Assembly: GCF_021172065.1 (NCBI RefSeq)
Contig: NZ_CP087880.1
Coordinates: 1,960,583 to 2,024,582, forward strand
Length of the DNA stretch: 64,000 bases
Direction: 5' to 3'
Source of the DNA: Pseudocitrobacter corydidari
GTDB taxonomy: Bacteria; Pseudomonadota; Gammaproteobacteria; Enterobacterales; Enterobacteriaceae
In this document: in pieces, positions 46,445 to 58,825 of the stretch
Layout: each line of letters begins with the position of its first letter
How positions within the stretch are numbered: the first letter of the stretch is position 1
Position numbers and translations under genes: made by a program
The notes under the pieces: generated by a model
Seen by the model: only the letters and a program-made list of their open reading frames with translations
Database searches by the model: none
Told to the model about the DNA's origin: nothing

Positions 46445-49400
46445 TCAGGAGGCGTCGGCCGTTCCCGGCAGCGTCTCTGGCAGCTGTGCGGCAAAACCGC
46501 GCAGACCGACCACGTGAACGTGCTCATGGGTGCCAACCACTTTACGCACCAGTTTATAGGTGGTGCCTTTTTCCGGGCTGATATTCTCTGGCGCGGCGAT
46601 AATCAGCTGCATCTCCAGACGCTCGCACAGCTCGAACAGCGTGGCGATGGAACGGGCATCCAGACGGGCCGCTTCATCGAGGAACAGCAGACGGCACGGC
46701 GAGAGATCTTTTCCGCGCAGACGACGCGCTTCATCTTCCCAGCTCTGCACCACCATCACCAGAATCGACATCCCGGTACCGATCGCTTCACCGGTCGAGA
46801 GCGCGCCGGATTCCGCACGCAGCCAGCCATCGGAACCACGGTTAACTTCGACTTCCATCTCCAGATAGCTACGATAATCCAGCAGTTCTTCACCGATGGT
46901 TTGCGGCGTGCGCTGCCCCATATCGATTTGCGGATTGAGGCGAGAATAGAGCTTCGCCAGCGCTTCCGAGAAGGTCAGACGGTTGCTGTTAAACAGATCC
47001 TGATGCTGTTCATGCTGCTCGGAAAGCACATTGAGCAGCGTCGAGTGCGTTTCACGAACGTTAACGTTCAGACGCACGCTGTTAACCTGACCAAACGATA
47101 CGCTTTGCAGCCCCTGGTTCAACTGGCGAATACGGTTCTGTTCGCGTTGAATGGTTTTGCGAATAATGTTCGCCACGCTGCGAGAGCTAATCGCCAGTTT
47201 CTGTTCACGCCCGGTCAGCTCTTCGGTCAGACGACTCAGTTCGATTTCCATCTGTTCGATAGCTTCGACCGGATCATCAGTACGAATAATATCCTGACGG
47301 ATACGTTCGCGCAGATGCTGGTACACCGCCACGAAGAACTGAATTTTACGTTCCGGACGTTTCGGATCTTCCGACATGCGCAGAACATCGCGCAGATGTT
47401 CGTTGTCAGCCACCGCCAGACGCAGCGCACCCAACGCTTTATCCGACATCGAACGCAGGTCATCGGCAGAAAGATACGCCAGCTCGCGGCGGTGAAGACG
47501 ACGTTCTACGCCGTTGTCTTTCACCAGACGCATCACCGCGCACCAGCCGGCTTTCGCGCTCACCACCTGCTCGCGCATTTCCAGGTAATCACGTTCCAGC
47601 TTACGCAGCTTGCGGGTCAGGTTGTCCATTTCCGCTTCGCAGAAGGTCAGCGCTTTTTCCAGTTGATTACGACGCGCGCGGTTGTTGCTTAACTGCGCGT
47701 GCAGCTCATCGCGGCGAATACGCGCACGCTCTTCCGCCCCGCTGTCGGCGCGGACGCCAATATCCTGCAACTCTTTGTAGAGATCGTTAAGCAGCTCTTT
47801 TTTGGTGTCGTAAGAACTTTTCAGCGACGCCAGCACCTGGCTGTACTGGCTCAGCTGCGCGGCGTGGGTACGCATCGCTTCACGGGCGCGGGTACGTTCG
47901 CTTTCCGCCTGCTCCAGACGCTGGCGCAGTTTCTCGTTAAGATCGCTGTTGCCGCTGAGCATTTCAGCCGAATCAGAGTAGCTAAAGTGCGCGCGACGCT
48001 GCACCACTTCAGTCAGGGCAAACGCCTGCTGACGGGCTTCGCGCTGCACCTGCTGAGACCAGGCATAATCTTCTTTCAGCTGTTCAAACTGTTCCGGGTC
48101 ACTTTGCAGAACCGAGACCACCGGCTCCAGTTTCGCCAGTTGGTTACCGTGCTGCTGAATAAAGCGCGCGGCTTCCTGCGCTTCATCCAGACGTTCCTGA
48201 ATTTCATCGACGCGGTCTGCCAGCGTTTCATCGGCCAGCAGGCTCAGACGCGGCAGCAGGCGGTTGAGTTGGGCAACGCCCTCTTTCGCCTGTTCAAACT
48301 GGGTACGCTGCTGCTGGTTGTCGCTTTCGTGCGTATTCAGCGCGCGTTCCAGCTCACCGCGACGGGTATTCAGTTTGCGAATTTCGGCTTCCGGATCATC
48401 GTCAAACGCCACCGACAGATGGCTGCCGATAAAGCGGCTGAACGCCTGATGCAGACGCTGAGTTTTCTGCACGTCAAAGGAGAGCGTGGCAAAACGTTCG
48501 GAGAGCACTTCACGCTCGGCGTGCAGAGTCTCGATGCGGTTTTCGCGCGCCGCGCGGCCAAACAACGGCAGGCTTGGGAAACGCGAATAACGCCACTGAC
48601 GATCGGCGATTTTCACCACCACCGCTTTTTCCAGCTCATCGACGCTGAAGACGCTATCATCGAACGACTGCGGGTCACCCTCGATCAGATAGAGATCTTC
48701 CGGGCAATCTTCCAGACCTTCCAGCTGTTCAGCGATCTGCGAAAGATCCGGGACCACGATCGCGTGACGAGACGGGCCATACAACGCAGAGAAGTACGGC
48801 GCATCGTCCAGGCTGACATCGTCATAAATTTCAGACAGCAGCACGCCGCCAAAACGCTCGGCCAGCGCGTTAAGGCGCTGATCTTCCGAGCCGCCCGGCT
48901 GGCTTAAACGTTCAATCTCTTCATCGATTTCACGTTTACGCGCGCCAACTTCATCACGCTCAACAATCGCTTCACGCTCGCGTTCCAGCAACTGTTGCAG
49001 ATATTCAGTGACATCCGAGCTGGACTCAAACTGCTCGCCGCTCTGTTCGCACAGCTGATTCAGGCTGTTTTGCGCCGCCAACCACACCGGCGCGCGGTGC
49101 ATCAAAGCAGAGATGCGCGATTGCAGCGTTTCCAGTTCCTGACGCAGCGACATACGCTGTTCGCTGGCGCTTGAAACGCTGTCGGAGAGCGCGGAGATAC
49201 GTGCTTCCAGTTCCTGATGCAGCGTTTCCAGGTCTTCAATATCGTAGTGTTTGCCCTGACGTTTGCAGAATTCGGCCAGCAAACGTTCGGCTTCCTGCTG
49301 CTCACGCAGACGCTGTTCCAGCTCGTTGAGTCGGCCACGCAACGCCTGCGCCTGTTCGGCAAGGTGACGCTGGTTGACGCCGTCACGCAGCAGTTCACGC

Positions 49401-50893
49401 GCCACGTTCCACGCTTCATCGCGGGCAACCGGGCCGTTAATATCCACCACTATTTGGTAGGCCTGCTCGAACTGGCTGTGGGCGGTTTGCGCCACGCTCA
49501 TTTTCTGTTCGAGAGAGAGCAGTTTTTCTGTGGCTTCCTGCTCTTTGGCCTGGAACGTTTCCAGCCATTCGTCGGCGCTGTCAGGCGTGAGATCCGGCAG
49601 ATGGCACAGCTCTTTCGCACGGGCCAGTGCCTGTTGCGCCTGGTTGTACTGAATGGCGCGAGTTTGCTGTACGTCCAGCGCCTGCTGGTAGTCGGCAAGC
49701 TGGCTTTTCAGCTCATCCACTTCCAGTTCCGCGGCTTCGGCGCGGGCTTCGTTCTCTTCCTGCTGCTCTGCCGCCTCGGCAACCACTTCGTTCTGCTCTT
49801 CAAGACGGACCTGTAACTCTTCTAAATCCGCTTCATAGCGCTCAATTTTTTCCTGCTGGCGCAACGCGGTCTGCACCAGATTCAGGTGATCGCTGGCTGC
49901 CTGGTGATCCGCTTCAAGATCGCCTTCCGCGCCGTTATGTTCTTGCAGCTCACGGGCCATATCGACGTGCTTGTACTGCTCCGCCGCCAGCTGCTGGCGA
50001 GAGGTAAACAGTTCGCGACGATACTCCAGCGCTTTATCAAGGTGGATACGACGTTCATTGGCGTGACGCATGTAGTCCGCCGCCACGTAATCTGTCGCTT
50101 CGGAAATCAAATGCTTGAACAGGTCGCGGTCCGACTGGGTGACGCGAATCGCTTCCAGCGTCATGCGGTTTTCACGCAGCGCGGCTTCCATGTCCTGGAA
50201 CGCTTTGCGCACGCCGCTGTTTTCTGGCAGCAGGTAGTCGCGCAGAGACCGGGTGATGGCGCTGGAGATCCCGCCGTACAGCGAGGCTTCAATCAGGCGA
50301 TAGAACTTGCTGCGGTCAGACGCGGAACGCAGACGACGCGCCACGATGCCCAGATCGAACATCAGCGAGTGGTAATCAGTGATTGAGTTAAACTGCTTGA
50401 ACTGCACGCCTTCGATGGCTTCGAGCTTGTCTTTCAGCTCTTGCAGGGTCAGTACGCGCGCCTGACGCTCGTTGAGCGTTTCGGTGAGCAACGACGTCGG
50501 CTGCATGGACGTTGGCAGCCCCTGAATGGCGAACGGTTTGATGTCAACTTTACGGTCGCGCCCGGCGACCTGTTGCAGACGTACACCCACAACCACGCGC
50601 TGATGGCGCGAGTTCATGACGTCGAGTACCGAATAACAGACGCCCGCTTTCAGCTTACCGTGCAGGCCTTTATCACGCGAGCCGCTGGTCGCGCCCGCTT
50701 CGGTGGTGTTACGGAAGTGCAGCAGGGTTAAATCAGGGATCAGCGCCGTGACGAATGCCGCCATGGTGGTGGATTTCCCTGCCCCGTTACCACCCGACAG
50801 GGTGGTGACTAATTCATCAAGGTCAAAGGTACGGGCAAAGAACCCGTTCCAGTTAATCAGCGTTAGCGAACGAAATTTACCGCGATCGATCAT
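46445..50893 (-). CDS. mukB: Chromosome partition protein MukB
   Basis: 1482-residue SMC-type condensin ATPase. Walker [10 protein letters not shown] at 34-42; two long coiled-coil arms with the hinge near the middle (about residues 650-800); C-terminal head with the ABC signature [12 protein letters not shown] and Walker [14 protein letters not shown]. Forms the MukBEF complex that organises and segregates the chromosome. ATG shares one base with the mukE stop (TAATG), so it is coupled to mukE. Close to the 1486 residues of K-12. Confidence 0.98.
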   Translation of the reverse strand: MIDRGKFRSLTLINWNGFFARTFDLDELVTTLSGGNGAGKSTTMAAFVTALIPDLTLLHFRNTTEAGATSGSRDKGLHGKLKAGVCYSVLDVMNSRHQRVVVGVRLQQVAGRDRKVDIKPFAIQGLPTSMQPTSLLTETLNERQARVLTLQELKDKLEAIEGVQFKQFNSITDYHSLMFDLGIVARRLRSASDRSKFYRLIEASLYGGISSAITRSLRDYLLPENSGVRKAFQDMEAALRENRMTLEAIRVTQSDRDLFKHLISEATDYVAADYMRHANERRIHLDKALEYRRELFTSRQQLAAEQYKHVDMARELQEHNGAEGDLEADHQAASDHLNLVQTALRQQEKIERYEADLEELQVRLEEQNEVVAEAAEQQEENEARAEAAELEVDELKSQLADYQQALDVQQTRAIQYNQAQQALARAKELCHLPDLTPDSADEWLETFQAKEQEATEKLLSLEQKMSVAQTAHSQFEQAYQIVVDINGPVARDEAWNVARELLRDGVNQRHLAEQAQALRGRLNELEQRLREQQEAERLLAEFCKRQGKHYDIEDLETLHQELEARISALSDSVSSASEQRMSLRQELETLQSRISALMHRAPVWLAAQNSLNQLCEQSGEQFESSSDVTEYLQQLLEREREAIVERDEVGARKREIDEEIERLSQPGGSEDQRLNALAERFGGVLLSEIYDDVSLDDAPYFSALYGPSRHAIVVPDLSQIAEQLEGLEDCPEDLYLIEGDPQSFDDSVFSVDELEKAVVVKIADRQWRYSRFPSLPLFGRAARENRIETLHAEREVLSERFATLSFDVQKTQRLHQAFSRFIGSHLSVAFDDDPEAEIRKLNTRRGELERALNTHESDNQQQRTQFEQAKEGVAQLNRLLPRLSLLADETLADRVDEIQERLDEAQEAARFIQQHGNQLAKLEPVVSVLQSDPEQFEQLKEDYAWSQQVQREARQQAFALTEVVQRRAHFSYSDSAEMLSGNSDLNEKLRQRLEQAESERTRAREAMRTHAAQLSQYSQVLASLKSSYDTKKELLNDLYKELQDIGVRADSGAEERARIRRDELHAQLSNNRARRNQLEKALTFCEAEMDNLTRKLRKLERDYLEMREQVVSAKAGWCAVMRLVKDNGVERRLHRRELAYLSADDLRSMSDKALGALRLAVADNEHLRDVLRMSEDPKRPERKIQFFVAVYQHLRERIRQDIIRTDDPVEAIEQMEIELSRLTEELTGREQKLAISSRSVANIIRKTIQREQNRIRQLNQGLQSVSFGQVNSVRLNVNVRETHSTLLNVLSEQHEQHQDLFNSNRLTFSEALAKLYSRLNPQIDMGQRTPQTIGEELLDYRSYLEMEVEVNRGSDGWLRAESGALSTGEAIGTGMSILVMVVQSWEDEARRLRGKDLSPCRLLFLDEAARLDARSIATLFELCERLEMQLIIAAPENISPEKGTTYKLVRKVVGTHEHVHVVGLRGFAAQLPETLPGTADAS

Positions 50894-51597
50894 TACTCTT
50901 CCTCCCCGCTATCCGGCTGATTGTCTTCATTCTCATCATTGAGTTGCAGATGGTTTTCAATCGCCATCGCTTCGCCGTCGCGGATCATACGCAGTTGCGC
51001 TTCACGCGCATCGTCGCCCGAACGCACGTCAGCGCCGAAGCGGAACACGGATTCGGTGATGCGGAATTTACTGCTGTCATGGCCCATGAACCACACCATA
51101 CCCAGACGGCGCAGACGGTTCAGGGACGAACGGACTTTTTCCTGTAGCTTCTGACGGTCAAGGTCAGAACCGGTGGAGCGGTTGTTCACCAGCTTCAGCA
51201 GCTTGGCTTCATCCGCCAGCGCCAGCAGCTCGTCGTAGAGCTCCTGCTGGGTAAAGATGCCTTCGTTTGCCAGTCGTTCCGGGCTCAGATAGAGGTAGCA
51301 GAGAATTTTACCGACCATCATATCGAGCTCAGAAAGCACCGAGCGCGGAATCAGCGTGGTGGAACGCGGGCGCAGGTAGAAAAACCCTTCCGGCGCACGA
51401 ATCAGCTCAACGTTATAACGCGCGTAAAACTCTTCCAGATATTCCTGGAAATCCATCAAAAAGGCGTGATTATCCAGCTCATCCAGACCGATATGCCGAC
51501 CCGCACGCAACGCGCTATCCAGCGCCGGAAAAATAGGATTGGCCAGGGCCTGCGCCAGTTTAACTGGCATCACTTGTTCAATATTTGTCGATGACAT
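50893..51597 (-). CDS. mukE: Condensin subunit MukE
   Basis: 234-residue tandem winged-helix (kite) protein that binds the MukF kleisin and stimulates the complex. Start [20 protein letters not shown] at 51597 as in K-12; an internal start at MPVKL is possible. The acidic tail ([15 protein letters not shown]) is typical. Overlaps mukF by 20 nt and touches mukB by 1 nt. Confidence 0.96.
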   Translation of the reverse strand: MSSTNIEQVMPVKLAQALANPIFPALDSALRAGRHIGLDELDNHAFLMDFQEYLEEFYARYNVELIRAPEGFFYLRPRSTTLIPRSVLSELDMMVGKILCYLYLSPERLANEGIFTQQELYDELLALADEAKLLKLVNNRSTGSDLDRQKLQEKVRSSLNRLRRLGMVWFMGHDSSKFRITESVFRFGADVRSGDDAREAQLRMIRDGEAMAIENHLQLNDENEDNQPDSGEEE

Positions 51598-52900
51598 GCG
51601 CCTGTACCTTGGCTCCGTAATCATTAATTGGCTGCCATTTTGCTGGCAACCCGGTGAAATCTGCTTGTGCAAAACCTAAACGAACCGCCTGATCGACCAC
51701 AATACGTGCCACGTCGAAGTGTCGCGCGCGCGGATACTGGAGCAGATACTCTTTGACCACCAGCCCCAGATCCAGCGGGATCGCTTTGGTTTTATAGATA
51801 GCGAGCTGCTCTTCGATCAGCGCCGCCAGTTGTTCGCGGATTTCGTTAAACTCTTCGTACTCTAAATCAGGCGGAAGTTCACCCATGACTTCTTCATCGC
51901 GCAGCGTCATCTCTTCGTCACGCATATCCAGCAAACGATCGGCGCTGGCATAGGTGAGCGCCCACGGCGCATCGAAGTAATTTTGTACCGACTGGCGCAA
52001 ACGCTGGGCAAAGACGCGGTTTTTATCCATATCGATAGCGGTACGGATAAATTTATGCACGTGGCGATCGTAGCCAATCCACAGGTCAATCGCCTGCTGG
52101 CCCCAGCTCACGATACGGTCGAGTTTATTCTGCAAATCGAATACTAAGTGATCGACGAAGTGCAGATGATCGTGGCTTAACGTCGCATCCTGAATACGCA
52201 ACAGATTAGCCTGTAGCTTATCGCCCGCCGCGTCCAGGGTATCCTGCAATTCACGCAGTGTGCCAGACGTTTCCGACAGCAGCATTTCGCAGCTGGAGAT
52301 CGCCGCGCGCCAGTCTTTGTTCAGCAACTGGGCGATATCATCTTTTACCGACTGCTGCTGCTCATCCATGATGCGCTGCGTCAGGTCGATGCTGTCGAAA
52401 ATCTCGGCCACCGAGTATTTCAGCGGCGCATAGACGTTGCGGTGCCAGTGGAACTCATCGCCGCCTTCCGCTGCCGCATCGGCGGCGCGTTTCAGTTCGC
52501 CGGCCACAATCGACAACTGCATTGAGAGGCGCAGGGTCGAGAATTCGCGCTGGCGGATATAGTAATCGGTAATACCGATCCCAAGCGGCGTCAGGCGATA
52601 AATAGAATTGCCTTCGGTCACTTCGCTGGTAAAGCGGTTCAGCAGACGTTGGCGAACCAAATCGTTAATCGCGTTGTTGGCACGCGTACTGATGGTTTCA
52701 CTGGTTTGCTCAAACGCATCACTCACATGACGAAACGCGTCCACCAGCTCGCCTTCCGTCATTTCACCCTCCAGTCGCTCGCCATTCAGCGTTGCAACAG
52801 CCAGCAAAAATGAGAGCCTGTCGACCGGAAGCGAGATGGCAAAATCATTTTTTCTGGCCCAGGCAACCAGTTCGGGGACTGTCTGGGAAAATTCACTCAT
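51578..52900 (-). CDS. mukF: Condensin kleisin MukF
   Basis: 440-residue kleisin, K-12 length. N-terminal winged helix dimerisation domain ([20 protein letters not shown]), middle helical bundle and coiled coil, and C-terminal winged helix that caps the MukB head. Starts 3 nt after cmoM stops. Confidence 0.97.
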   Translation of the reverse strand: MSEFSQTVPELVAWARKNDFAISLPVDRLSFLLAVATLNGERLEGEMTEGELVDAFRHVSDAFEQTSETISTRANNAINDLVRQRLLNRFTSEVTEGNSIYRLTPLGIGITDYYIRQREFSTLRLSMQLSIVAGELKRAADAAAEGGDEFHWHRNVYAPLKYSVAEIFDSIDLTQRIMDEQQQSVKDDIAQLLNKDWRAAISSCEMLLSETSGTLRELQDTLDAAGDKLQANLLRIQDATLSHDHLHFVDHLVFDLQNKLDRIVSWGQQAIDLWIGYDRHVHKFIRTAIDMDKNRVFAQRLRQSVQNYFDAPWALTYASADRLLDMRDEEMTLRDEEVMGELPPDLEYEEFNEIREQLAALIEEQLAIYKTKAIPLDLGLVVKEYLLQYPRARHFDVARIVVDQAVRLGFAQADFTGLPAKWQPINDYGAKVQAHVIDKY

Positions 52901-52903
52901 AGT

Positions 52904-53683
52904 TTATCCTTGCTTCTGCGGCTTCAGCGCGGTGACATGAATATAGCGCCCCAGGCTAATGTAAGGCTCCTGACGGCAATAGCGCGTCTCTAATTCCAGT
53001 AACATCTCATAGCAGTCATGCTGCCGATGTTTTTCGCGCAGATAGTCATGAAACACTCGCACGCCGGTTTTCCCGGTGACCTGCCAGCCAGCCTCTTCCA
53101 GCCAGCCATAGACCTGTTGCGGATCGCGCGGATAGTTCGGCGATAACGTCCGCTTTTTCTTTTTCGGCATACCGATCATGACATAGTCAAAATTACCGGC
53201 CACCATGTTATGCATCAACAAGCCGTTTGCATTGTAGAACATTAACGATAATGCGCCGCCCGGACGCAGGACGGACCATAACGCATTCAGCGCATCTTTC
53301 GGTTCCGCCACCCACTCCAGCACAGCATGAAACAATATCAGATCAACCGGGGTTTCCAAATGGTGAGCCACATCCTGGACCGCGCATTGTATAAAATGCA
53401 TGTTGTCGCTCACACCTTTGTCGCTGGCAGCCTGTTTCGCGCGGGCGATCATTTCGGCGGAAAGATCGCACAGAATCACCTCGTGGCCGCGCTCGGCCAT
53501 TTTAATCGCCGTCTGCCCTTCTCCGCCACCGGCGTCCAGCACGCGCAGCGGGCGAGAGTCAAAGGTTTCCAGCAGACGGTCGAGATCCTGCCACAAAATG
53601 GCCTGACGCAACTGCCCTTTCGTTGTGCCATAGATATTGCGCGAAAATTTTTCCGCGATGTCATCAAAATTGCGATCCTGCAC
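52904..53683 (-). CDS. cmoM: tRNA 5-carboxymethoxyuridine methyltransferase CmoM
   Basis: 259-residue class I SAM methyltransferase (SmtA) that converts cmo5U34 to its methyl ester mcmo5U34 in tRNA. SAM-binding motif VLDAGGGEGQ. First gene of the cmoM-mukF-mukE-mukB operon. ATG at 53683 starts MQDRNFDDIAEKFSRN; its promoter must lie in the 122 nt shared with the divergent elyC. Confidence 0.95.
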   Translation of the reverse strand: MQDRNFDDIAEKFSRNIYGTTKGQLRQAILWQDLDRLLETFDSRPLRVLDAGGGEGQTAIKMAERGHEVILCDLSAEMIARAKQAASDKGVSDNMHFIQCAVQDVAHHLETPVDLILFHAVLEWVAEPKDALNALWSVLRPGGALSLMFYNANGLLMHNMVAGNFDYVMIGMPKKKKRTLSPNYPRDPQQVYGWLEEAGWQVTGKTGVRVFHDYLREKHRQHDCYEMLLELETRYCRQEPYISLGRYIHVTALKPQKQG

Positions 53684-53805
53684 AGGACGACCTCACTCGC
53701 CAACAACAAGGCGGCTATTTTGTCACACCCACGGCGATAATGAAGCTATCTGGTGTAATATCCCTGCGTTGATCCACTTAGATGGTTAAAAAAGGACCCA
53801 TTCAG

Positions 53806-54585
53806 ATGCTTTTTATGCTGAAAAAGTATATTGGCGGGATGATGTTGCCGCTACCGCTGCTGCTTTTACTGACGGGGCTAGGATTATTCCTGGTTTGGTT
53901 TACGCGTTTTCAGAAGACGGGCAAAACGGCGATCACCGCAGGCTGGCTCCTGATACTGCTGTTAAGCCTACAGCCTGTTGCCGATGGGTTACTGAAACCT
54001 ATTGAGGATAAATATCCCACATGGCGCGGCGAGCAACACGCTGAATATATCGTGGTTCTGGGCGGCGGATACACCTGGAATCCGGAGTGGGCGCCCAGCT
54101 CAAACCTCATTAACAACAGCCTGCCGCGCCTGAATGAAGGGATTCGACTGTGGCAGGCGAATCCGGGATCAAAAATGATCTTTACCGGCGCACGCGCGTT
54201 GACCAACCCGGTCAGCACCGGTGAAGCTGGCGCGCGGGTGGCAGAAAGCCTCGGCGTGCCGCGAAGCGAGATTATCGTCCTCGACACACCGAAAGATACC
54301 GAGGAAGAAGCCGCCGCAGTGAAAGCAGCGATAGGCGATGCGCCGTTCCTGCTGGTAACCTCTGCGTCACATCTGCCGCGCGCGATGATCTTCTTCCAGC
54401 ATGCGGGGCTGAATCCACTGCCAGCCCCTGCCAACCAGCTGGCGATCGAATCACCGCTGAACCCATGGGAGAAAGCGATCCCGTCCCCGGTCTGGCTAAT
54501 GCACAGCGATCGCGTTGGCTATGAGACGCTCGGGCGAGTCTGGCAGTGGCTGAAAGGCATTTCAGGAGATCCAGGGCAGGAGTGA
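53806..54585 (+). CDS. elyC: Envelope biogenesis factor ElyC
   Basis: 259-residue DUF218 inner membrane protein (YcbC) needed for peptidoglycan assembly at low temperature through lipid carrier supply. Two N-terminal membrane helices (about 10-35 and 40-60), then a periplasmic DUF218 domain (YIVVLGGGYTWNPEWAPSSNL to the C-terminus). ATG at 53806 has AGGA nine nt upstream and fits the K-12 start MLF; an in-frame ATG at 53782 is less likely. Its end overlaps the end of ycbJ by 24 nt, tail to tail. Confidence 0.93.
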   Translation: MLFMLKKYIGGMMLPLPLLLLLTGLGLFLVWFTRFQKTGKTAITAGWLLILLLSLQPVADGLLKPIEDKYPTWRGEQHAEYIVVLGGGYTWNPEWAPSSNLINNSLPRLNEGIRLWQANPGSKMIFTGARALTNPVSTGEAGARVAESLGVPRSEIIVLDTPKDTEEEAAAVKAAIGDAPFLLVTSASHLPRAMIFFQHAGLNPLPAPANQLAIESPLNPWEKAIPSPVWLMHSDRVGYETLGRVWQWLKGISGDPGQE

Positions 54586-55455
54586 TTTCGCTGCCAGATC
54601 GAAATTCTCGCGGTTAAAACGCCCGGTATTCACCAGCCGGGCGACTTCATCCCATAGCAGATATAGCCAGCGTCGCCAGAGGAATGATTCCGCCACCGGT
54701 GCACGCTGAAGATAACGCCACAGCAGACCTTCCGCATGGCCGCTTTCGGTCAGGCGAAACAGTTCAAACTCGCGTGGCGCCCACAGCATTGGCCCTGGCC
54801 CCACCATCGCCAGCAACTGGTCACTACGCGCATCTTTCAACATACTGCGTAGCGTAAAGTTACCGTGAATCAGCACGCAGTTGTCGTTAAAACCCTCGAA
54901 TAGCGCGGGCAAGCATTCACGGGTACGAAACAGAATACGCTTATCCTGCATCGTTAATCCGGTATTTTGATAAAGACTGAGCGTTCCCCACAGCACTTCG
55001 ACACGCTGGCGATACCAGTGAGGCCAAAGGTTTTCCTGAGTGCTGTCGACAAACCCGACTAATCCGCCGCTATCCTGACGATGCCAGGCCAGCAAGCCTT
55101 CAACAATCTGGTCTTTGAGCTGTTCCCAGCGTTCCGGAGTACGAGCAGGCGCTTCAACCGGTACGCCGCGCAGGCGTTCCAGCAGCAGCACATCCGGGCC
55201 GGGATGCTCCTCGTGGGTCATGACGCCGTAAACAACGGGCATTCGCACAGTGCCGCTGCGGGCAAGCATCGAGATTTTCCACGCCAGTTGACGAGCAAGA
55301 TCGGGCGTGGTGAAGCTTCTGGCGAGTAACGGTAGCGGATTGCCGTGGGCGTCATACAGTGACCACAGCGCGGTATCAGCCTTCTCATTGATACATTCCA
55401 CCCGACTGAGTTTTTCCCCAAGCAGATGGCTTAGTTCGGCGCGCAGTTGTTCCAT
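54562..55455 (-). CDS. ycbJ: Kinase-fold protein YcbJ
   Basis: 297 residues, K-12 length, function unknown. The fold is that of small-molecule kinases (aminoglycoside phosphotransferase/choline kinase type): a catalytic-loop-like LIHGNFTLRSML at about residues 193-204 stands where HGDxxxxN is normal, with Asn-Phe in place of the usual Asp, so catalysis is uncertain. Single gene, convergent with elyC. Confidence 0.9.
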   Translation of the reverse strand: MEQLRAELSHLLGEKLSRVECINEKADTALWSLYDAHGNPLPLLARSFTTPDLARQLAWKISMLARSGTVRMPVVYGVMTHEEHPGPDVLLLERLRGVPVEAPARTPERWEQLKDQIVEGLLAWHRQDSGGLVGFVDSTQENLWPHWYRQRVEVLWGTLSLYQNTGLTMQDKRILFRTRECLPALFEGFNDNCVLIHGNFTLRSMLKDARSDQLLAMVGPGPMLWAPREFELFRLTESGHAEGLLWRYLQRAPVAESFLWRRWLYLLWDEVARLVNTGRFNRENFDLAAKSLLPWIS

Positions 55456-55566
55456 TTCAGGTTGCCCCCATAAAAGCTACTGCTTTTATAATGAGCATAT
55501 GAAAGGCAGATGTCACCGGATAAGATCAAAACTGTTACAGAAAATAGCAGAATACGCAGCGGTAAA

Positions 55567-55588
55567 CGCCCCCACGGATGCAGGGGCG
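55567..55588 (-). terminator. Candidate terminator after kdsB
   Basis: Stem CGCCCC / GGGGCG (55567-55572, 55583-55588), followed on the minus strand by TTTACC. Weak T-run. Confidence 0.45.
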
Positions 55589-55594
55589 AGAGGA

Positions 55595-56341
55595 TTACTT
55601 CATTTCGGCGCGAACGCGTTCCAGATCTTCTGGCGTGTCAACGCCCGTACCCGGCACTTCCTCGGCAACGGCAACGTGAATTTTTTCGCCGTACCACAGC
55701 ACGCGCAGCTGTTCGAGCATTTCAATCTGCTCAAGCGGGCTCGGCACCCAGCCAACGTAGCGGCGAATAAATCCGGCGCGATAGCCGTAGATACCAATGT
55801 GGCGCAGCAGGGAATCGCCTACCGTTTCACGGCTTTTGGCAAAATGGTCGCGATCCCACGGAATGGTGGCGCGGGAGAAATAGAGCGCATAACCCTCTTT
55901 ATCCATCACCACTTTCACCGCATTCGGGTTAAACGCTTCTTCCGCATTGTCGATAGGCACCGCAAGCGTGGCCATTCCGGCTTTGCTGGCCGCGAGGTTT
56001 TCCGCCACCTGACGAATGATGACCGCCGGGATCATTGGCTCATCGCCCTGCACGTTCACCACGATGGTGTCATCGCTGAAGCCGCATTTCTCAACCACTT
56101 CAGCCAGACGCTCGGTACCGGACTGATGATCGGCGCGGGTCATGCACACTTCACCACCGGCGGCTTCCACGGCTTTCGCCACGTCAGCATGGTCGGTCGC
56201 CACGATGATGCGATCCGCGCCCGATTCGCGCGCGCGTTCCAGCACGTGAACAATCATCGGCTTGCCGTTGATATCCTGTAGCGGTTTACCCGGCAGGCGA
56301 GTGGAAGCGAATCGCGCCGGAATAATAACGACAAAACTCAT
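55595..56341 (-). CDS. kdsB: CMP-KDO synthetase
   Basis: Activates KDO with CTP for transfer to lipid A. 248 residues, K-12 length. N-terminal nucleotide-binding [15 protein letters not shown] and the metal-binding [11 protein letters not shown] are intact. Its ATG overlaps the ycaR stop by 4 nt. Last gene of the msbA-lpxK-ycaQ-ycaR-kdsB run. Confidence 0.97.
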   Translation of the reverse strand: MSFVVIIPARFASTRLPGKPLQDINGKPMIVHVLERARESGADRIIVATDHADVAKAVEAAGGEVCMTRADHQSGTERLAEVVEKCGFSDDTIVVNVQGDEPMIPAVIIRQVAENLAASKAGMATLAVPIDNAEEAFNPNAVKVVMDKEGYALYFSRATIPWDRDHFAKSRETVGDSLLRHIGIYGYRAGFIRRYVGWVPSPLEQIEMLEQLRVLWYGEKIHVAVAEEVPGTGVDTPEDLERVRAEMK

Positions 56342-56520
56342 GGTCTGCTCTCTTCTGCCGCCAGCGGGCGCGCTTCATGCTCTAACAGAACCGGGATCCC
56401 ATCGCGGAACGGGAACGCCAGGTTATCAATCTTGCAAATCAGTTCCTGCTTATCCTGGCTGTAGTAGAGTTTGCCGTTACAAACCGGGCAGGCGATAATT
56501 TCTAATAAACGGTGATCCAT
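56338..56520 (-). CDS. ycaR: Trm112-family zinc-ribbon-like protein YcaR
   Basis: 60-residue UPF0434/Trm112-like protein. CPVC near the N-terminus and a third Cys in ELICK; the fourth ligand of a classical zinc ribbon is missing, as in K-12. ATG at 56520 gives [14 protein letters not shown]; upstream codons in frame are unlike the family. Start preceded by AGGAGG. Tightly coupled to kdsB. Confidence 0.94.
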   Translation of the reverse strand: MDHRLLEIIACPVCNGKLYYSQDKQELICKIDNLAFPFRDGIPVLLEHEARPLAAEESRP

Positions 56521-56573
56521 GGTTCCTCCTGATGCACCGGGTAGGCCTCGATGCAGCATATCATAGTGCCATC

Positions 56574-57803
56574 TCAGGCAACGTCAATTTCCCAGCCATC
56601 CCGCTGATGCAAAAAGAGCTTTTCCGGCAGCCGTTGTAGGCGGATCCGGTTAGCGCCTTGCCAACGGGCAAAATCATCCAGCGCCTGTTTCAGGCCTTTT
56701 TCCAGCGAGGCGCTCACGCGTGTTCCCTCCTCCAGATAAAGCGCGAAAACATCCAGCACACCCTCTTTACGGTGCATTTTACTGTCGATGCGCCCCACCA
56801 GCTTACCCTGATGCAACAACGGCAACACAAAATAGCCGTACTGACGTTTAGGTGCCGGGGTATAGCATTCCAGCCGATAGGTAAAATCAAAAAATTGTTC
56901 CGCGCGTTTGCGATCCCAGACAACTGGGTCGAAGGGAGAAAGCACGGCGCTGTGCGTGGCGTTCAGTTTGCCCTCCGCCGCCAGCGCAAGTTGGGGCAGC
57001 AGGTCGGTGTGAACCCACATCTCGCCCATTTGCTCAACCTGTACGGGCACCGCCTGTTGCGCATCGTGCCAGCGTTTGAGTAACGTGGAAAGATTCGGCT
57101 GACGCAGGCGATAGTAATCTGCCAGCCACTGCGGGCGAAATATTCCCAGGCTACGCGCGCTGTTTTCCAGCATCAGCGCTTCTGCGTCTTCCTGCGATAG
57201 CGCGTGCAGTTCATCCTGCCAGCCAGGCATCACACGGTGCGTGAGGTCATAGACGCGCTGAAAGTTACGCCGCTCCACCACCATCACCTTGCCTGCGGTA
57301 AACAACCCTTCCAGATGACGTTTGTGCGGTTTCCATTCCCACCAGCCGCTTGCGCCTTTTCGCGGGTGGACAAAATCTGCGGAACGCACCGGGCCATTTT
57401 CAGCGATATGCGTGATAAGCGCGTCAATCTCTTCTGCGTGCTCAGCCATCCACTCCGGATGGTATTTCCAGCCCATATTATGCGGCGAGAGCATTTTGTG
57501 ACGAACCAGCGGGAAATCCGAGCGAGGAAGAAAACAGGCTTCGTGCGCCCAGTATTCCATCAGTTCGCCACGAAGCAGCGCGTCATCCAGCCAGCTTTGC
57601 GGATAAGCGCCAAGGCGACTGAAGAGAACAAGATAGGGGCTGCGGGCGACAACGTTAATGGTGTCGATTTGCAGCAGTGACATGCGTTGAATAGTGGCAA
57701 GAACATCCGCCGGTTTCGCCTGACGCCGTGGGCGTTTGAGTAACCCCTGCGCAGCCAGATGGAGATGACGCGCGGCGCTGAGGGTCAAGTGCATCTCTGA
57801 CAT
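56574..57803 (-). CDS. ycaQ: Interstrand-crosslink DNA glycosylase (AlkX/YcaQ)
   Basis: 409-residue HTH_42 (AlkZ/YcaQ) superfamily protein of tandem winged helices. In E. coli the protein unhooks nitrogen-mustard interstrand cross-links. The catalytic QxD motif is QID in [10 protein letters not shown] (about residues 45-47). Conserved [28 protein letters not shown] block. Lies 41 nt after lpxK, 53 nt before ycaR. Confidence 0.93.
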   Translation of the reverse strand: MSEMHLTLSAARHLHLAAQGLLKRPRRQAKPADVLATIQRMSLLQIDTINVVARSPYLVLFSRLGAYPQSWLDDALLRGELMEYWAHEACFLPRSDFPLVRHKMLSPHNMGWKYHPEWMAEHAEEIDALITHIAENGPVRSADFVHPRKGASGWWEWKPHKRHLEGLFTAGKVMVVERRNFQRVYDLTHRVMPGWQDELHALSQEDAEALMLENSARSLGIFRPQWLADYYRLRQPNLSTLLKRWHDAQQAVPVQVEQMGEMWVHTDLLPQLALAAEGKLNATHSAVLSPFDPVVWDRKRAEQFFDFTYRLECYTPAPKRQYGYFVLPLLHQGKLVGRIDSKMHRKEGVLDVFALYLEEGTRVSASLEKGLKQALDDFARWQGANRIRLQRLPEKLFLHQRDGWEIDVA

Positions 57804-57844
57804 GTCACATCCCCGTATTCCGCCCGCGCGCCTTACCGTTTCGG

Positions 57845-58825
57845 TTATTGTTGCGCCAGAGCGACCAGTTCCTGAAGTAAACGTTGCGCCCGCTTGCCGT
57901 TCAGTTCGGCATCAACCGGCAGATACCACCAGTTGGTCTTAGCAAACGCGCGGCATTTCACCGCATCCTTTTCGGTCATGATGAGCGTTTGCCCCGGCGC
58001 AGTTAGCGCCTCGACATCCGCAAGCGTCAGCGCCTGATGATCGGCCAGGGCAACGGTTTTGACCGGGTGCAGGCCGCTATTTTCAAGCGTGGTAAAGAAA
58101 CGAGGAGGATGACCGATACCGGCCATCGCCACCACATCGTGCAATTCGGTAAGCGCCCGACGTTCGCCGGTCAGCAGGTTTACCGCCAGGCCAGGCTGTA
58201 GGCGCATCGGGATTTCTCCCGCCTGCGCTGTACCGCCATTGGTAACGATCGCATCGACCGATTTTAGTCGAGACGCACGTTCGCGCATCGGCCCGGCGGG
58301 CAGCCACCAGCCGTTGCCAAAACGACGTACGCCATCGACAACGACAATTTCTTTATCCCGCGCCAGGCGATAGTGTTGCAGGCCGTCGTCGGTGATGATG
58401 AGTTGTACAGTATGCGCAGCCAGCAGTGCTTTGACCGCGTCCGAACGAACAGGCGATACCGCTACCGGCGCGCCCGTGCGCTGGAAAATAAGCACCGGTT
58501 CATCACCGGCCTGGGCAGTGGTGGTTTGCGCGTCCAGCAGCAGCGGATACGTTTCCGCTTTGCCGCCATAGCCGCGAGACACCACACCAACGCGAATGCC
58601 CTGCTGCTGGAGCTGTTCGACCAGCCAAATCACCACCGGCGTCTTACCGTTGCCGCCCGCCGTCAGGTTACCCACGACCACAACCGGCACCGGTGCGCGC
58701 CAGGCCTTTTTAAGGCCCAGCTTATAGCTCAGGCGGATAAGCCCGCTCACCAGGCCGTAAAGCCAGGAGAGCGGTAACAGCAGCAACCAGAGCGGTGATT
58801 CGCCCGACCAGATGCGCGCTATCAT
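57845..58825 (-). CDS. lpxK: Tetraacyldisaccharide 4'-kinase LpxK
   Basis: Phosphorylates the 4' position of the lipid A precursor. 326 residues (K-12 328). N-terminal membrane helix ([20 protein letters not shown]), then P-loop [16 protein letters not shown]. The ATG overlaps the msbA stop by 4 nt, the standard msbA-lpxK coupling. Confidence 0.96.
   Translation of the reverse strand: MIARIWSGESPLWLLLLPLSWLYGLVSGLIRLSYKLGLKKAWRAPVPVVVVGNLTAGGNGKTPVVIWLVEQLQQQGIRVGVVSRGYGGKAETYPLLLDAQTTTAQAGDEPVLIFQRTGAPVAVSPVRSDAVKALLAAHTVQLIITDDGLQHYRLARDKEIVVVDGVRRFGNGWWLPAGPMRERASRLKSVDAIVTNGGTAQAGEIPMRLQPGLAVNLLTGERRALTELHDVVAMAGIGHPPRFFTTLENSGLHPVKTVALADHQALTLADVEALTAPGQTLIMTEKDAVKCRAFAKTNWWYLPVDAELNGKRAQRLLQELVALAQQ

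Noticed and set aside
46514..48907. Two long plus-strand frames opposite mukB (392 and 402 codons)
   Set aside because: Artefacts of the mukB coding pattern; mukB is intact and conserved across the whole stretch.
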